Shown piece after piece: positions 1 to 8,883 of a DNA stretch of 64,000 nt. Each line of letters opens with the position of its first letter. Within the stretch, counting starts at the first letter, position 1. Made by a program: the position numbers and the translations under genes. Location: the NCBI GenBank assembly GCA_947503435.1, contig CANNDL010000003.1, positions 248,001 through 312,000 on the forward strand, given 5' to 3'. This DNA comes from an uncultured Kangiella sp. GTDB taxonomy: Bacteria; Pseudomonadota; Gammaproteobacteria; Enterobacterales; Kangiellaceae. The notes under the pieces are model-generated. The model did not search any database. It saw only the letters and a list, made by a program, of their open reading frames with translations, and was not told the origin of the DNA.

Positions 1-532
1 CATCAACCTTATGAGCAATCTCAGTTGGTTCCAACATACGACCAAACCCAACATCACCACAAGCTTGATCTCCTGAGGCAGGCCCCCAAATATGGAATCC
101 TCGTGTTGCAGCGGTCTGCATATTTGCCTGAGTGGCTTTATTCGCCCACATTTGTTGATTCATAGCGGGAACTAACGCGATAGGCTTAGCCGTCGCGACA
201 CATAAGGTTGCTAAAAGGTCATCCGCCATCCCTGCGGTAGATCGCGCAATAAAATCCGCGCTAGCAGGTGCTATGACAATCAAATCGGGCCATTTCGCCA
301 ATTCGATATGTCCCATAGCAGCTTCGGCTCTAGGGTCAAGTAAATCATCATGCACTGGATTGCCTGACAAGGCCTGCATGGTTAAAGGCGTTATAAAAGC
401 CTTGGCTCCTTTAGTCATTACTACTTTTACTTCAGCGCCAGCTTTAACTAATTGTCGGCAGAGATCCGCAACTTTATAAGCCGCAATTCCCCCCGTTAAG
501 CCTAATAATATTTTCTTTTGGCCTAGATTCAT
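1..532 (-). CDS. coaBC: Bifunctional phosphopantothenoylcysteine decarboxylase / phosphopantothenate-cysteine ligase, N-terminal part
   Basis: This is the first 177 codons of CoaBC (Dfp); the gene runs off the left edge of the window. The protein makes 4'-phosphopantetheine for coenzyme A in two steps: CTP-dependent ligation of cysteine, then FMN-dependent decarboxylation. Only the N-terminal CoaC flavoprotein domain is visible. It has the start [20 protein letters not shown], the segment [13 protein letters not shown] carrying the catalytic His of the HFCD family, the PAMNQQMW motif, and [14 protein letters not shown] with the conserved Cys. The ATG at 530-532 lies where the Escherichia coli protein starts. 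The gene is divergent from radC, as in many gammaproteobacteria. I am sure of the identity; the C-terminal ligase domain is assumed. Confidence 0.96.
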   Translation of the reverse strand, partial: MNLGQKKILLGLTGGIAAYKVADLCRQLVKAGAEVKVVMTKGAKAFITPLTMQALSGNPVHDDLLDPRAEAAMGHIELAKWPDLIVIAPASADFIARSTAGMADDLLATLCVATAKPIALVPAMNQQMWANKATQANMQTAATRGFHIWGPASGDQACGDVGFGRMLEPTEIAHKVD

Positions 533-671
533 CCTAAATTGTTGATTTAGTTCACATTGATGGCATTAGTTTACGCCTTTACTTACAAAATTTGTAGCGA
601 TCTAAGCAATTACTCACCAACTAAAATTCGGTAAATTTTATGTTTCAATTAACAAGATAAAAGGAATTATC

Positions 672-1346
672 ATGAAAATTATGGAATGGCCGTTAGGTGA
701 ACGTCCTCGAGAACGCCTACTGACGCAGGGTGCAGCCAATCTATCTGATGCAGAATTATTAGCCATTTTTTTGCGAACAGGAACTAAAAAGCTCAATGTG
801 GTCGATTTAGCACGCTATTTATTACACGACTTTCAAGGCTTAAAGCCACTTCTTGAAGCCGATTTTGCTACATTTAATAGCTATCCAGGGCTTGGATCTG
901 CCAAATTTTGTCAATTACAGGCCTGTTTAGAATTAACCAAGCGCTATTTAGAGCAGTCATTAGCGCTAGAGCAAGCGTTTACTAACCCGACAACAGTCAA
1001 ACAATACTTAAAAAGCCTTTTATATCAGCATAAACGGGAACACTTTTACCTATTATTGCTAAATAATCAAAATCAGCTAATTCATAGTGATTTATTATTT
1101 AAAGGCACTATTAATAGCTCTGAAGTACACCCAAGAATCGTGGTAGAACAAGCACTTAAATATCAGGCCTCAGCAGTTATATTTGCCCATAATCACCCTA
1201 GTGGAGCCGCTGCTCCTAGCGATGCAGACATTGCTTTAACCAAACAACTAAAAAAAGCATTAAAATTGGTTGATATTCGTACGCTTGATCATATAATCGT
1301 CGCCCACTCCAAGACCTATTCTTTTGCCGAACACGGCCTCTTATAG
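672..1346 (+). CDS. radC: RadC family JAB/MPN domain protein
   Basis: The 224-residue length is normal for RadC. The N-terminal half contains a helix-hairpin-helix-like region (LSDAELLAIFLRTGTK, then SYPGLGSAKFCQLQA). The C-terminal half is a JAMM/MPN+ metal-binding domain with the motif AHNHPSGAAAPSDADIALT, that is H-x-H-P-S-G followed by the conserved Asp. RadC was once thought to be a DNA repair protein, and its role is still not settled. The ATG is preceded by AAGGAATT. The gene is divergent from coaBC and lies upstream of rpmBG, the classic dfp-radC-rpmB-rpmG order. The 139-bp region shared with coaBC contains a small palindrome (TACAAAATTTGTA) that might be regulatory. Confidence 0.95.
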   Translation: MKIMEWPLGERPRERLLTQGAANLSDAELLAIFLRTGTKKLNVVDLARYLLHDFQGLKPLLEADFATFNSYPGLGSAKFCQLQACLELTKRYLEQSLALEQAFTNPTTVKQYLKSLLYQHKREHFYLLLLNNQNQLIHSDLLFKGTINSSEVHPRIVVEQALKYQASAVIFAHNHPSGAAAPSDADIALTKQLKKALKLVDIRTLDHIIVAHSKTYSFAEHGLL

Positions 1347-1430
1347 ACTAGTCATCTTGTAGTGCTTTTTGAAGTATTCGTCGAAAAGCGGCGAAATCGC
1401 GTATTTCTAGCTAAAATCCTTGTCTTTTCA

Positions 1431-1459
1431 TTGCTAAAGGACCTCGATTTTGGTATAAA
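1431..1459 (+). promoter_or_regulatory. Candidate sigma-70 promoter for rpmB-rpmG
   Basis: TTGCTA (1431-1436) and TATAAA (1454-1459) are separated by 17 bp, the optimal sigma-70 spacing. They lie about 75 bp upstream of the rpmB start, after the end of radC. Prediction by eye only; the start of transcription was not tested. Confidence 0.5.
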
Positions 1460-1480
1460 GTGCGCCCTAATTTGCAGTAT

Positions 1481-1505
1481 CGTCTTAAAAATACCAATTA
1501 AGACG
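1481..1505 (+). promoter_or_regulatory. Hairpin in the rpmB leader
   Basis: Perfect 8-bp arms CGTCTTAA (1481-1488) and TTAAGACG (1498-1505) enclose a 9-nt loop. The hairpin would lie in the predicted 5' leader of the L28/L33 transcript. Ribosomal protein leaders often carry autoregulatory structures; that this one does is inference. Confidence 0.35.
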
Positions 1506-1534
1506 AAATTTAAGGTTATTTTTGGAGGCTAATC

Positions 1535-1771
1535 ATGGCTAAAGTTTGTCAGGTAACTGGTAAGCGCCCAGTGACAGGTAACAATGTGTCACACGCGAAA
1601 AACCGCACTAAGCGTCGTTTTTTACCAAATTTGCACTCACACCGTTTTTGGGTTGAGTCTGAGAACCGTTTCGTGAAACTTCGTGTTTCAGCGAAAGGTA
1701 TGCGCATCATCGACAAGAAAGGCATCGATGCTGTATTAAAAGATGTTCGTAAAGCCGGACACAAGGTATAA
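1535..1771 (+). CDS. rpmB: 50S ribosomal protein L28
   Basis: Structural protein of the large ribosomal subunit, 78 residues, the normal bacterial length. The N-terminus [20 protein letters not shown] and the following basic stretch ([12 protein letters not shown]) are diagnostic of L28. The zinc-binding Cys pairs found in some L28 proteins are absent; only Cys5 is present. A strong ribosome binding site (GGAGG) lies 8-12 bases before the ATG. rpmG follows after 11 bp, giving the usual rpmB-rpmG operon, which ends at a hairpin terminator. Confidence 0.98.
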   Translation: MAKVCQVTGKRPVTGNNVSHAKNRTKRRFLPNLHSHRFWVESENRFVKLRVSAKGMRIIDKKGIDAVLKDVRKAGHKV

Positions 1772-1782
1772 GGAGCTAAATC

Positions 1783-1938
1783 ATGCGTGATAAAATTCGT
1801 TTAAATTCTAGCGCTGGTACAGGTCACTTCTATACCACTGAAAAGAACAAGAAAAACATGCCTGGTAAAATGGAGATCAAAAAGTTTGATCCTGTTGTAC
1901 GCAAGCACGTTATGTACAAAGAAGGCAAAATTAAGTAA
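1783..1938 (+). CDS. rpmG: 50S ribosomal protein L33
   Basis: A 51-codon gene directly after rpmB, preceded by AAGGAGCTAAATC. The product begins [19 protein letters not shown] and continues with a Lys-rich segment, [17 protein letters not shown], ending VMYKEGKIK. This is the L33 family of the large ribosomal subunit in its Cys-free form, so it does not bind zinc. It is cotranscribed with rpmB and followed by a terminator about 50 bp downstream. Confidence 0.97.
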   Translation: MRDKIRLNSSAGTGHFYTTEKNKKNMPGKMEIKKFDPVVRKHVMYKEGKIK

Positions 1939-1986
1939 TTAATTGGTTCAAACCTTAAATTACTACAGCCTCCATGTAGATTAATA

Positions 1987-2015
1987 AAAGCCCAGCATTT
2001 GCTGGGCTTTTTGTT
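1987..2015 (+). terminator. Rho-independent terminator of rpmB-rpmG
   Basis: Arms AAAGCCCAGC and GCTGGGCTTT form a 10-bp stem with a 4-nt loop, followed by TTGTTT. It lies 48 bp after the rpmG stop codon. Confidence 0.9.
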
Positions 2016-2095
2016 TGGCAAACCTAGTCATTATCGTTTTTTTTCCCTATTATAATTTTAAACTACTAAACCTATCTAATTAATGGGGAAGTTTT

Positions 2096-2482
2096 ATGAA
2101 TACATCATCCGAGAAGTTTTTACCTGTATGGGTTTGGATTATCGCGCTAATTCAGATTGGCTTAGTGAGTTTCTTTTCAATCGGAACTGCAATGAGTCCA
2201 TCAGAGTTTCTTCCTGGCGTAACAGAACTTAATTATGTGTCGCAACTTTATATCACTAGAAATCTAACTGTAGCGCTAGGGATCGTCATAGCTCTTTTAT
2301 TTAAATCTCATAAAGCGTTGTTTGTTATTTTAGCGGTGCGAATATTTACCGACATCTCAGATGTTGTCTCTGTTTACGCCTTTAATGTTGAAGTCATTAA
2401 AGAAAGCGTGCCTATGGTCATAGCACTATTAATAATTCCGGCTACAGTTGCCCTAGTTTATCTTTGGAAACGAATAAAATAA
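2096..2482 (+). CDS. Small integral membrane protein of unknown function
   Basis: The 128-residue protein is almost entirely hydrophobic. I see four likely transmembrane helices: about residues 10-32 (VWVWIIALIQIGLVSFFSIG), 50-68, 70-92 and 103-122. It ends in the basic tail LWKRIK. No catalytic motif is visible and I do not recognise the family with certainty; it resembles small four-helix proteins of the DoxX/DUF4345 type only in layout. Its stop codon overlaps the mutM start by one base (TAATG), so the two are probably translated from one message. A TATAAT-like -10 box at 2051-2056 may belong to this operon. Confidence 0.7.
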   Translation: MNTSSEKFLPVWVWIIALIQIGLVSFFSIGTAMSPSEFLPGVTELNYVSQLYITRNLTVALGIVIALLFKSHKALFVILAVRIFTDISDVVSVYAFNVEVIKESVPMVIALLIIPATVALVYLWKRIK

Positions 2483-3291
2483 TGCCCGAACTTCCAGAAG
2501 TCGAAACCACCAAAAAAGGCTTAGAGCCTTATATTCTAAATTCCAAAGTAAAAGCGGTTAATATCCACTTTAAAACTTTGCGTTGGCCTATTGCGTTAGA
2601 AACTAAATCTATTCAAGGCTTAAAAAGCATTGGCTTAGAACGCCGCGCTAAATATCTTTTATGGCATTTTAAGCATGGAACAGTGGTGATGCACTTAGGT
2701 ATGTCGGGCGCTATGCGCATTGTTTCCAGTAAGGAACCATTACAAAAGCACGATCACTTCGAGGTGATTTTCGCTAATGGTAAAGCCTTGCGTTTTAACG
2801 ATCCACGCCGCTTTGGCGCTGTTTTGTGGCAAACTTCAGATGAGCCATTAGCCATATTGGAAAATCTTGGTCCAGAGCCATTAACTGATGACTTTAATCC
2901 CGATTATTTGAATCAAGCCCTATCCAAACGCAAAGGCGCAATTAAAAACGCTATTATGACCAATCAAGTAGTGGTGGGTGTTGGTAATATCTATGCCTCA
3001 GAAGCGCTATTCTTGTCTGGTATAAAGCCAACCGCCATTGCTAATAAAATCAGCAAAGCTCGTTTATCTAAATTAGTCGATGCTATTAAGCTAGTATTGT
3101 CCAAGGCTATTAAGGAAGGCGGCACCACCTTAAAGGACTTCACCCAAACCGATGGGAACCCAGGCTATTTCGCCCAACAGCTTAACGTTTATGGCCGCGC
3201 CGGAGAAAACTGCTTTAAATGTGAATCAACCATTAAGCGCAAAGTGATTGGTCAAAGAGCTAGTTATTACTGCGGAAATTGTCAGCGCTAG
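2482..3291 (+). CDS. mutM: Formamidopyrimidine-DNA glycosylase (Fpg/MutM)
   Basis: Bifunctional glycosylase/AP-lyase that removes 8-oxoguanine and ring-opened purines. The ATG at 2482 is chosen because it gives MPELPEVETT, whose Pro2 is the catalytic nucleophile after Met removal and Glu3 the general acid. An upstream in-frame TTG would destroy this. Lys57 in RRAKYLL matches the conserved DNA-contacting lysine. The helix-two-turn-helix region (VVVGVGNIYASEALF) and the C-terminal zinc finger (CFKC...CGNC, four Cys) are intact. The 269-residue length is normal. It overlaps the preceding membrane protein gene by one base. Confidence 0.97.
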   Translation: MPELPEVETTKKGLEPYILNSKVKAVNIHFKTLRWPIALETKSIQGLKSIGLERRAKYLLWHFKHGTVVMHLGMSGAMRIVSSKEPLQKHDHFEVIFANGKALRFNDPRRFGAVLWQTSDEPLAILENLGPEPLTDDFNPDYLNQALSKRKGAIKNAIMTNQVVVGVGNIYASEALFLSGIKPTAIANKISKARLSKLVDAIKLVLSKAIKEGGTTLKDFTQTDGNPGYFAQQLNVYGRAGENCFKCESTIKRKVIGQRASYYCGNCQR

Positions 3292-3379
3292 CCTACTTTC
3301 TTCACCCTCCTCCCTTCTGGACAGACCAGTTTCGAACTGTTAGTCTAAAAGTGACATTCACTGATAGAAGGAGAAAGGT

Positions 3380-3802
3380 ATGTTAAGTAAATTCTTACGT
3401 CGACGCCGTGAAGATTCTAGTGAAAAGAACGTCGATATGACGCCAATGTTGGATATTGTTTTTATCCTGTTGATTTTCTTTATTGTCACCACCAGCTTTA
3501 CTAAAGAGCAAGGCTTGGAAATTAAACGTCCTAGCGCAATATCCGATCCTTTGCCTTGTAAAGAAAATTGCCCTGAGCCAATGGTCATTTCTATCGATTC
3601 GGAAGATATCGTCAGTATTGATAATCGCATTATTGATTCGGAGTCGATTAGCGCTAATTTACAGGCTAAATTAGCCAATGACCCTCGCTCTAAGTTGATT
3701 ATTAAGATTCATAGTGATGCTTCAAATTTAGCTTTATTAACTGCGGTTGACCAAGCAAAACAAGTGGGTTTAGCGCGTCCAACCGTTAGCCGTTGGCAGT
3801 AA
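3380..3802 (+). CDS. ExbD/TolR-type proton-channel subunit (copy 1)
   Basis: The 140-residue protein has an arginine-rich cytoplasmic start (FLRRRRED) and a single membrane helix, PMLDIVFILLIFFIVTTSF. That helix contains the Asp that carries protons in ExbD and TolR. A periplasmic domain of about 90 residues follows. ExbD works with ExbB to power TonB-dependent outer membrane transport or related machines, but neither exbB nor tonB is nearby. The next gene is a clear paralogue (nearly identical helix; the motifs DRIIDSE and AAVDQA recur in similar form). The C-terminus differs and ends RPTVSRWQ; I checked the other frames and saw no frameshift. The ribosome binding site is AGAAGGAGAAAGGT. Confidence 0.9.
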   Translation: MLSKFLRRRREDSSEKNVDMTPMLDIVFILLIFFIVTTSFTKEQGLEIKRPSAISDPLPCKENCPEPMVISIDSEDIVSIDNRIIDSESISANLQAKLANDPRSKLIIKIHSDASNLALLTAVDQAKQVGLARPTVSRWQ

Positions 3803-3820
3803 AGTTATAACCCACTCCGC

Positions 3821-3855
3821 AAGTCCAGTTTTTACCATTAAAACTGGACTTTTTT
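3821..3855 (+). terminator. Terminator between the two exbD genes
   Basis: AAGTCCAGTTTT (3821-3832) and AAAACTGGACTT (3840-3851) form a 12-bp stem with a 7-nt loop, followed by TTTT. It suggests that copy 1 is transcribed alone and that copy 2 has its own promoter. Confidence 0.85.
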
Positions 3856-3954
3856 CACTAGATCCCCTTTAATGTGTCGGCTACAATGTATTGATGAATG
3901 AATTCTGGCAGCTGGCTATTTTTAGCTTTAATGCCATAAGCGGTAGGAAATAAA

Positions 3955-4371
3955 ATGAGAAGAAGACATAGAGAAGACGAAGATACTAATATTGATATGA
4001 CGCCGATGCTAGACATCGTATTTATCATGTTGATTTTCTTCATCGTAACTACCTCTTTCATTAAAGAAGAAGGTATTGGATTGAAGCGTCCTAGTAATAC
4101 ACCGCCGAATCAAGAGAAAACTGAAGATCCACCCAAGGTTATTACCATCACCATCAATGATGAAAGCCAAATCAGTATGGATGATCGTATTATTGATTCT
4201 GAGCGCATTGGCGCGAATATTGAAGCTAAATTAGCTGAAGATCCTCGCTCACCTGTATTAATACGCGTTCATAATGATGCACAAAATTTATCGCTAATGG
4301 CTGCAGTTGACCAAGCTCGCGCTGCAGGTGTTCAGCATGAAAAAATTACAGTTGCTCGAATGACCAACTAA
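3955..4371 (+). CDS. ExbD/TolR-type proton-channel subunit (copy 2)
   Basis: A 138-residue paralogue of the previous gene: basic N-terminus MRRRHRED, the motif NIDMTPMLDIVFIMLIFF with the proton-carrying Asp, then a periplasmic domain containing DDRIIDSERIGANIEAK. The ATG follows GGTAGGAAATAAA. It lies between two terminators, so it may be monocistronic. As with copy 1, the cognate ExbB-like partner is not in the window. Paired exbD genes are known in TonB systems with an extra subunit and in periplasmic-stress proton channels; which applies here cannot be told from the sequence. Confidence 0.9.
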   Translation: MRRRHREDEDTNIDMTPMLDIVFIMLIFFIVTTSFIKEEGIGLKRPSNTPPNQEKTEDPPKVITITINDESQISMDDRIIDSERIGANIEAKLAEDPRSPVLIRVHNDAQNLSLMAAVDQARAAGVQHEKITVARMTN

Positions 4372-4398
4372 ATTGATATAGCGATTAATTTAGAAACA

Positions 4399-4422
4399 GG
4401 GCGGCTTCAAGTCGCCTTTTTT
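4399..4422 (+). terminator. Terminator after the second exbD
   Basis: GGCGGC and GTCGCC form a short G+C-rich stem with loop TTCAA, followed by six T residues (4417-4422). Confidence 0.85.
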
Positions 4423-4446
4423 GATTCTAGCCATTAAGAAATATAT

Positions 4447-4749
4447 ATGGACCAATTACTTATTATTCTCAGTGTAGCCATAGCCATAGGGCTATACTTT
4501 TATAATTCTCGAATTAGAGAATCGGCACATCGTGCGGCGATTAATGCTTGTAAAGAATATGGTGTGCAGAATTTAGATGGTTATGTATCTTTGAAAAAAA
4601 TCTATTTCGGTAGAACGCCAGAGAACAAGTTGCGATTCTTAAAACGCTATCAGTTTGAATTCGCAACCACAGGCTCTAGACGCTATATTGGTCATATCAT
4701 TATGCAAGGTAATCATCCTATTATCGTTGAAATGGAGTCGACTGAATAA
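4447..4749 (+). CDS. DUF3301-like membrane-anchored protein
   Basis: The 100-residue protein has one N-terminal membrane helix (LLIILSVAIAIGLYFY) and then a soluble domain. The helix, followed by ESAHRAAINACKEYGVQ, a basic middle and YQFEFATTGSRRYIGHIIMQG, matches my recollection of the DUF3301 family, which is common in gammaproteobacteria and has no known function. The stop codon lies two bases before the ATG of cvfB, so the pair is an operon. Confidence in the gene is high; confidence in the family is moderate. Confidence 0.75.
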   Translation: MDQLLIILSVAIAIGLYFYNSRIRESAHRAAINACKEYGVQNLDGYVSLKKIYFGRTPENKLRFLKRYQFEFATTGSRRYIGHIIMQGNHPIIVEMESTE

Positions 4750-4751
4750 TC

Positions 4752-5594
4752 ATGTCTCAATCAATTCAGCTGGGAAAATATAATCGCCTTCAAGTCTTAA
4801 GTTCTAACGAATACGGCTTGGACTTAGGTTTTTCACAACATGAAAAGGTGTTATTACCCAATCGCTATGTAGAAAAATCGATGCTAGTTGATGATTGGAT
4901 TGATGTTTTTGTTTACCTTGATTCAGAAGATCGATTAACGGCGACTACTGAAGATCCTTTTGCTACGGTTGGAGACTTTGCTTTTCTAAAGTGCCTTGAT
5001 GTGAATCGTATTGGCGCCTTTTTAGATTGGGGTTTACCTAAAGATTTATTAGTACCTTATGGTCAGCAGTATCAACCATTACAACCTGGGCGTTCTTATT
5101 TAGTCTATCTATACATAGATAATGCCAGTCAAAGACTTGTTGCCACTGCTAAACTGGATCGCCACCTTGATAAGCAGCCTACTAGCTTCACAAAGGGCCA
5201 AGAGGTTAAAGCGATTGTCCGTCGTAAAACGGACTTAGGTTATCTTTGCATTATTGAGAACAACCATTCCGCATTAATTTTTAAAGATCAAACGGTCAAG
5301 CATTTACCAGTAGGTACGGAGCTTAAAGCATTTATCCATCAAGTTAGAGACGATGGAAAGATTAGCTTGTCTTTACATAAAGGGGCTATTCAAGCAAAGG
5401 ATTCATTATCCGAAATCATCGTCAATGCCTTAGAAGCAAACTACGGGTTCTTAGCCTTAAATGATAAAAGCAAACCTGAAGATATTTATCAGCAATTCCA
5501 AGTAAGCAAAGCCGTCTATAAACGCACCCTGGGGCAATTATACAAAGCACGTAAAATAGAAATTAAGACTGATGGTATTTATCTAAAATCCTGA
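4752..5594 (+). CDS. cvfB: CvfB-like S1-domain RNA-binding protein
   Basis: The 280-residue protein has the CvfB/YitL layout: tandem S1-like beta-barrels and a C-terminal winged-helix segment. The second S1 region contains DVNRIGAFLDWGLPKDLLVP, a signature of this family. A further barrel covers about residues 145-215 (VKAIVRRKTDLGYLCII). The end, GFLALNDKSKPEDIYQQF followed by KAVYKRTLGQLYKARKI, is the winged helix. Staphylococcal and pneumococcal CvfB proteins bind RNA and influence virulence gene expression; the role in gammaproteobacteria is unclear. It is two bases downstream of the DUF3301-like gene. Confidence 0.9.
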   Translation: MSQSIQLGKYNRLQVLSSNEYGLDLGFSQHEKVLLPNRYVEKSMLVDDWIDVFVYLDSEDRLTATTEDPFATVGDFAFLKCLDVNRIGAFLDWGLPKDLLVPYGQQYQPLQPGRSYLVYLYIDNASQRLVATAKLDRHLDKQPTSFTKGQEVKAIVRRKTDLGYLCIIENNHSALIFKDQTVKHLPVGTELKAFIHQVRDDGKISLSLHKGAIQAKDSLSEIIVNALEANYGFLALNDKSKPEDIYQQFQVSKAVYKRTLGQLYKARKIEIKTDGIYLKS

Positions 5595-5610
5595 TGGCAA
5601 GGTTAGTATG

Positions 5611-6363
5611 CTATCCCGCTACAGAAACATTGCCTTCAATCAAATCCATATTTAAAGCACGTCTAGTGGCAAAATAGGCTCTTTGGTAAGCTTCCTGCCC
5701 CACATCTAATTTGGTGGGTCCTGAGCGAGGAAGATCATAGATCGCCAACGAAGCTAAGTTATCACGTTGAGGAATTTGAATAGAAGGATCTTCTTTTGCC
5801 CGCCATGACGATTTAGACGCTATGTGATGAAAGAATATTCTTTCATCTTTTTCCGCTGGCACTAACGCTGGCCTATCTTTAATCCCACCATCTAAAAATT
5901 TATAGCCTTGGTGCTCTATCGGTTGAAACATAAATGGAATGGCACAGGAGGCATAAATGGCAGGAACCAGTTCTCCCTTATCTAGACTAATCACTTGCTT
6001 GGTTCGCATATCATAGGCTGATAAAGCTAATGGGATAGGACACTCTTCGAAAGTTTTTACTGGTAATATTTCTGCCAGTTTGCTTCTGAATTTTTCTCCT
6101 TTTAGAAGACCGAGTCCAAAACCGGGGTCCCAAAAATCTTTTCGTTTAAGTTCGAATAAAATTTCTCGTAAACATACTGAATCGATTCCCGCAGCCCAAC
6201 AAGAACCCGCTAAGGCACCCGAGCTAGCACCCATTACTCGATGTGGTTTCAATCCTTCTTCTTCTAAAACGGTTAGAACACCAGTATGCGCAAAAAATCC
6301 GAAGAACCCTGAAGAAAGGGTCAAACTAAATTCTTCTTCTCTTAGCCAATCGATTAACTTCAT
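5611..6363 (-). CDS. Patatin-like phospholipase family protein
   Basis: The 250-residue protein has the Ser-Asp dyad of patatin-type lipid acyl hydrolases. The nucleophile motif is VMGASSGALAGSCWAAG (G-x-S-x-G), and the catalytic Asp is in LDGGIKDRP. The usual Gly-rich oxyanion segment is present as SGFFGFFAHTGVL. There is no signal peptide, so it is probably cytoplasmic, acting on membrane lipids. It is convergent with cvfB (16-bp gap) and lies 53 bp downstream of the yfhL stop codon, beyond a terminator, so it is probably transcribed separately. The substrate is unknown. Confidence 0.88.
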   Translation of the reverse strand: MKLIDWLREEEFSLTLSSGFFGFFAHTGVLTVLEEEGLKPHRVMGASSGALAGSCWAAGIDSVCLREILFELKRKDFWDPGFGLGLLKGEKFRSKLAEILPVKTFEECPIPLALSAYDMRTKQVISLDKGELVPAIYASCAIPFMFQPIEHQGYKFLDGGIKDRPALVPAEKDERIFFHHIASKSSWRAKEDPSIQIPQRDNLASLAIYDLPRSGPTKLDVGQEAYQRAYFATRRALNMDLIEGNVSVAG

Positions 6364-6381
6364 AAATTTAATTTAAGGTGG

Positions 6382-6408
6382 CAGAAAAAAAGCGGCATAG
6401 CCGCTTTT
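6382..6408 (-). terminator. Terminator after yfhL (minus strand)
   Basis: On the minus strand, AAAAGCGGC and GCCGCTTTT form a 9-bp stem with a 3-nt loop, followed by a run of T residues. It lies just beyond the yfhL stop codon and before the patatin gene. Confidence 0.85.
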
Positions 6409-6416
6409 ATAATTAA

Positions 6417-6686
<270 letters not shown>

Positions 6687-6784
6687 CTACAGTTTCTCTT
6701 TTGCTATTCCGCTAGGAAGTTAATACTCCACTATTATCCCTGATTTTATTTCAAAGTTCGAGCGCAATAGCGCTAATCATGAGA

Positions 6785-7288
<504 letters not shown>

Positions 7289-7335
7289 TTAACCATATCT
7301 TACTGAAAAATAAGACTTTATACCATTATCAAAAT

Positions 7336-8883
7336 TTAGGCTTGAAGTGTTTCCACAGCTTCAGTCGCTAACTTAGCAACCAAGCCATAGATTGATAATT
7401 GGGGATTAGCGCCAATACTAGTAGGAAATATAGAGCCGTCGAATATGTAAAGATTATCCAAATGTCGATATTTACCTTGTTCGTCTACCACAGATTGCTT
7501 TTCATCAGAGCCCATTGCATTACCACCCATTACGTGGGCACTGAATACTAATGCTTTTAACTCAGCCATATCTAGTTGGTTAATAGCATTCTTAGCAGCG
7601 TTCCAAGAAAAATAGGGCTTTGCATCTAGGTGTGCTGGTAAAGTTTCTACAGCTCCCGCTGCAAACTGTAACTCGGTCATCGCCAGTAGAGCTTTACGGG
7701 CTGAATTCCAAAAATACTCATTAAGCGAATAATCGAGCTTGGGATAATTAAATTTATCTAGCGCTACTTCCCCGCCCTGACTGTTTTCCGAAAAGCCATC
7801 CCTAAGCAAAGCCAATGAACCTTGCTTAAATGGGAAGTGTTTAAAAATGTTGAAGTGCTCATTTCCAAATTGCGTTAATGCAGTAGCCACTAAAGACGGA
7901 TGCAAGGGGGCGGCTTCGATTTTAAAGCCCATGGTTTCGTCTTCAGGCCATAAAAATTCATCAGAATATATTGATTGAGGCGCTCCTTCAAAACCGTTCA
8001 CCTTGTATTTCATTTGACCGGCGGAGACTACGACGGGATGCAAAAAGGTTCGTTTGCCAACTCTTTCAAAGGGATCTGGTACTTTCGATCTCAACAGCAC
8101 GGCAGGAGAACCAATCGCTCCCGCACTTAATATAGTGTGTTTTGCTTTAATTTTAATCAGCTTATTATTAACTGGTTTTGAGTTAACCCCTACAGGGGTT
8201 ATTAAACAACCTTTAACCTGCTCATTTTCAATTTCAAGCTTATCAACCCGCGCTTGATATAAGACTCGAGCGCCTAATTGTTTTGCCGCTGGTATGGTAC
8301 TCACTAACATGGATTGTTTGGCATTAAGCGGACAACCCATCCCGCAATAACCCAAATTTGCACAGCCTTTAACATTCCTGGCGATAACCTCATGATTCCA
8401 TCCGAGTTTTTCGGCTCCCTGCCTCAACACATTGTTATTATGATTTGCTGGTATGGCCCAAGGCTCTATATTTAGCCGCTCTTCCATACGACTAAACCAA
8501 GCTGCCATTTCTGTTTTATTTAAATGGTTTAAGCCAAACTCATTCTGCCAATGCTCTAAAGTTTTATCGGGCGTTCTGAAACATGTAGTCCAATTTACGG
8601 TTGTAGATCCCCCAACGTTGCGCCCTTGTAAAATATTGATGGCCTTATCTTTAGTTTTTCTGGCAGCGGCTTCTTGATACAAAAGTGGGTAAGCCTCACT
8701 TTCCTTCATCTTAAAATCTCGACCAGTTAAATAGGGCCCTTCTTCTATCAATAAAACATTAAAGCCAGCTTTAGCAAATATTTCTGCACTAACGCCGCCA
8801 CCTGCACCGCTGCCAATAATGGCAACATCAGTTTCTATGACTGATTGCTCAAATTCGGTGGCGTTGATTGATTGTGAATTCAT
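7336..8883 (-). CDS. GMC-type FAD-dependent oxidoreductase (alcohol oxidase/dehydrogenase)
   Basis: The 515-residue protein starts with an FAD-binding Rossmann motif, VAIIGSGAGGGVSAEIFAKA, followed by LLIEEG. It contains GRNVGGSTTVNW (a GMC signature), a Cys-rich segment CANLGYCGMGCP typical of the long-chain alcohol oxidase branch, and the C-terminal segment DGSIFPTSIGANPQLSIYG. The active-site His is in FSAHVMGG. It directly follows a Tat-signal small protein (adjacent codons) and an aldehyde dehydrogenase, suggesting that an alcohol is oxidised to an aldehyde and then to an acid. It has no signal peptide of its own and could be exported with its Tat partner. The substrate is unknown; a long-chain or aromatic alcohol is a guess. 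Confidence 0.88.
   Translation of the reverse strand: MNSQSINATEFEQSVIETDVAIIGSGAGGGVSAEIFAKAGFNVLLIEEGPYLTGRDFKMKESEAYPLLYQEAAARKTKDKAINILQGRNVGGSTTVNWTTCFRTPDKTLEHWQNEFGLNHLNKTEMAAWFSRMEERLNIEPWAIPANHNNNVLRQGAEKLGWNHEVIARNVKGCANLGYCGMGCPLNAKQSMLVSTIPAAKQLGARVLYQARVDKLEIENEQVKGCLITPVGVNSKPVNNKLIKIKAKHTILSAGAIGSPAVLLRSKVPDPFERVGKRTFLHPVVVSAGQMKYKVNGFEGAPQSIYSDEFLWPEDETMGFKIEAAPLHPSLVATALTQFGNEHFNIFKHFPFKQGSLALLRDGFSENSQGGEVALDKFNYPKLDYSLNEYFWNSARKALLAMTELQFAAGAVETLPAHLDAKPYFSWNAAKNAINQLDMAELKALVFSAHVMGGNAMGSDEKQSVVDEQGKYRHLDNLYIFDGSIFPTSIGANPQLSIYGLVAKLATEAVETLQA

Noticed and set aside
273-479. Open frame on the plus strand within the coaBC region
   Set aside because: It is antisense to the clearly coding coaBC sequence, has no ribosome binding site and no recognisable motif.
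3740-3802. Possible frameshift at the end of the first exbD
   Set aside because: The C-terminus differs from copy 2, but the other frames run into stops within a few codons and give no better match.
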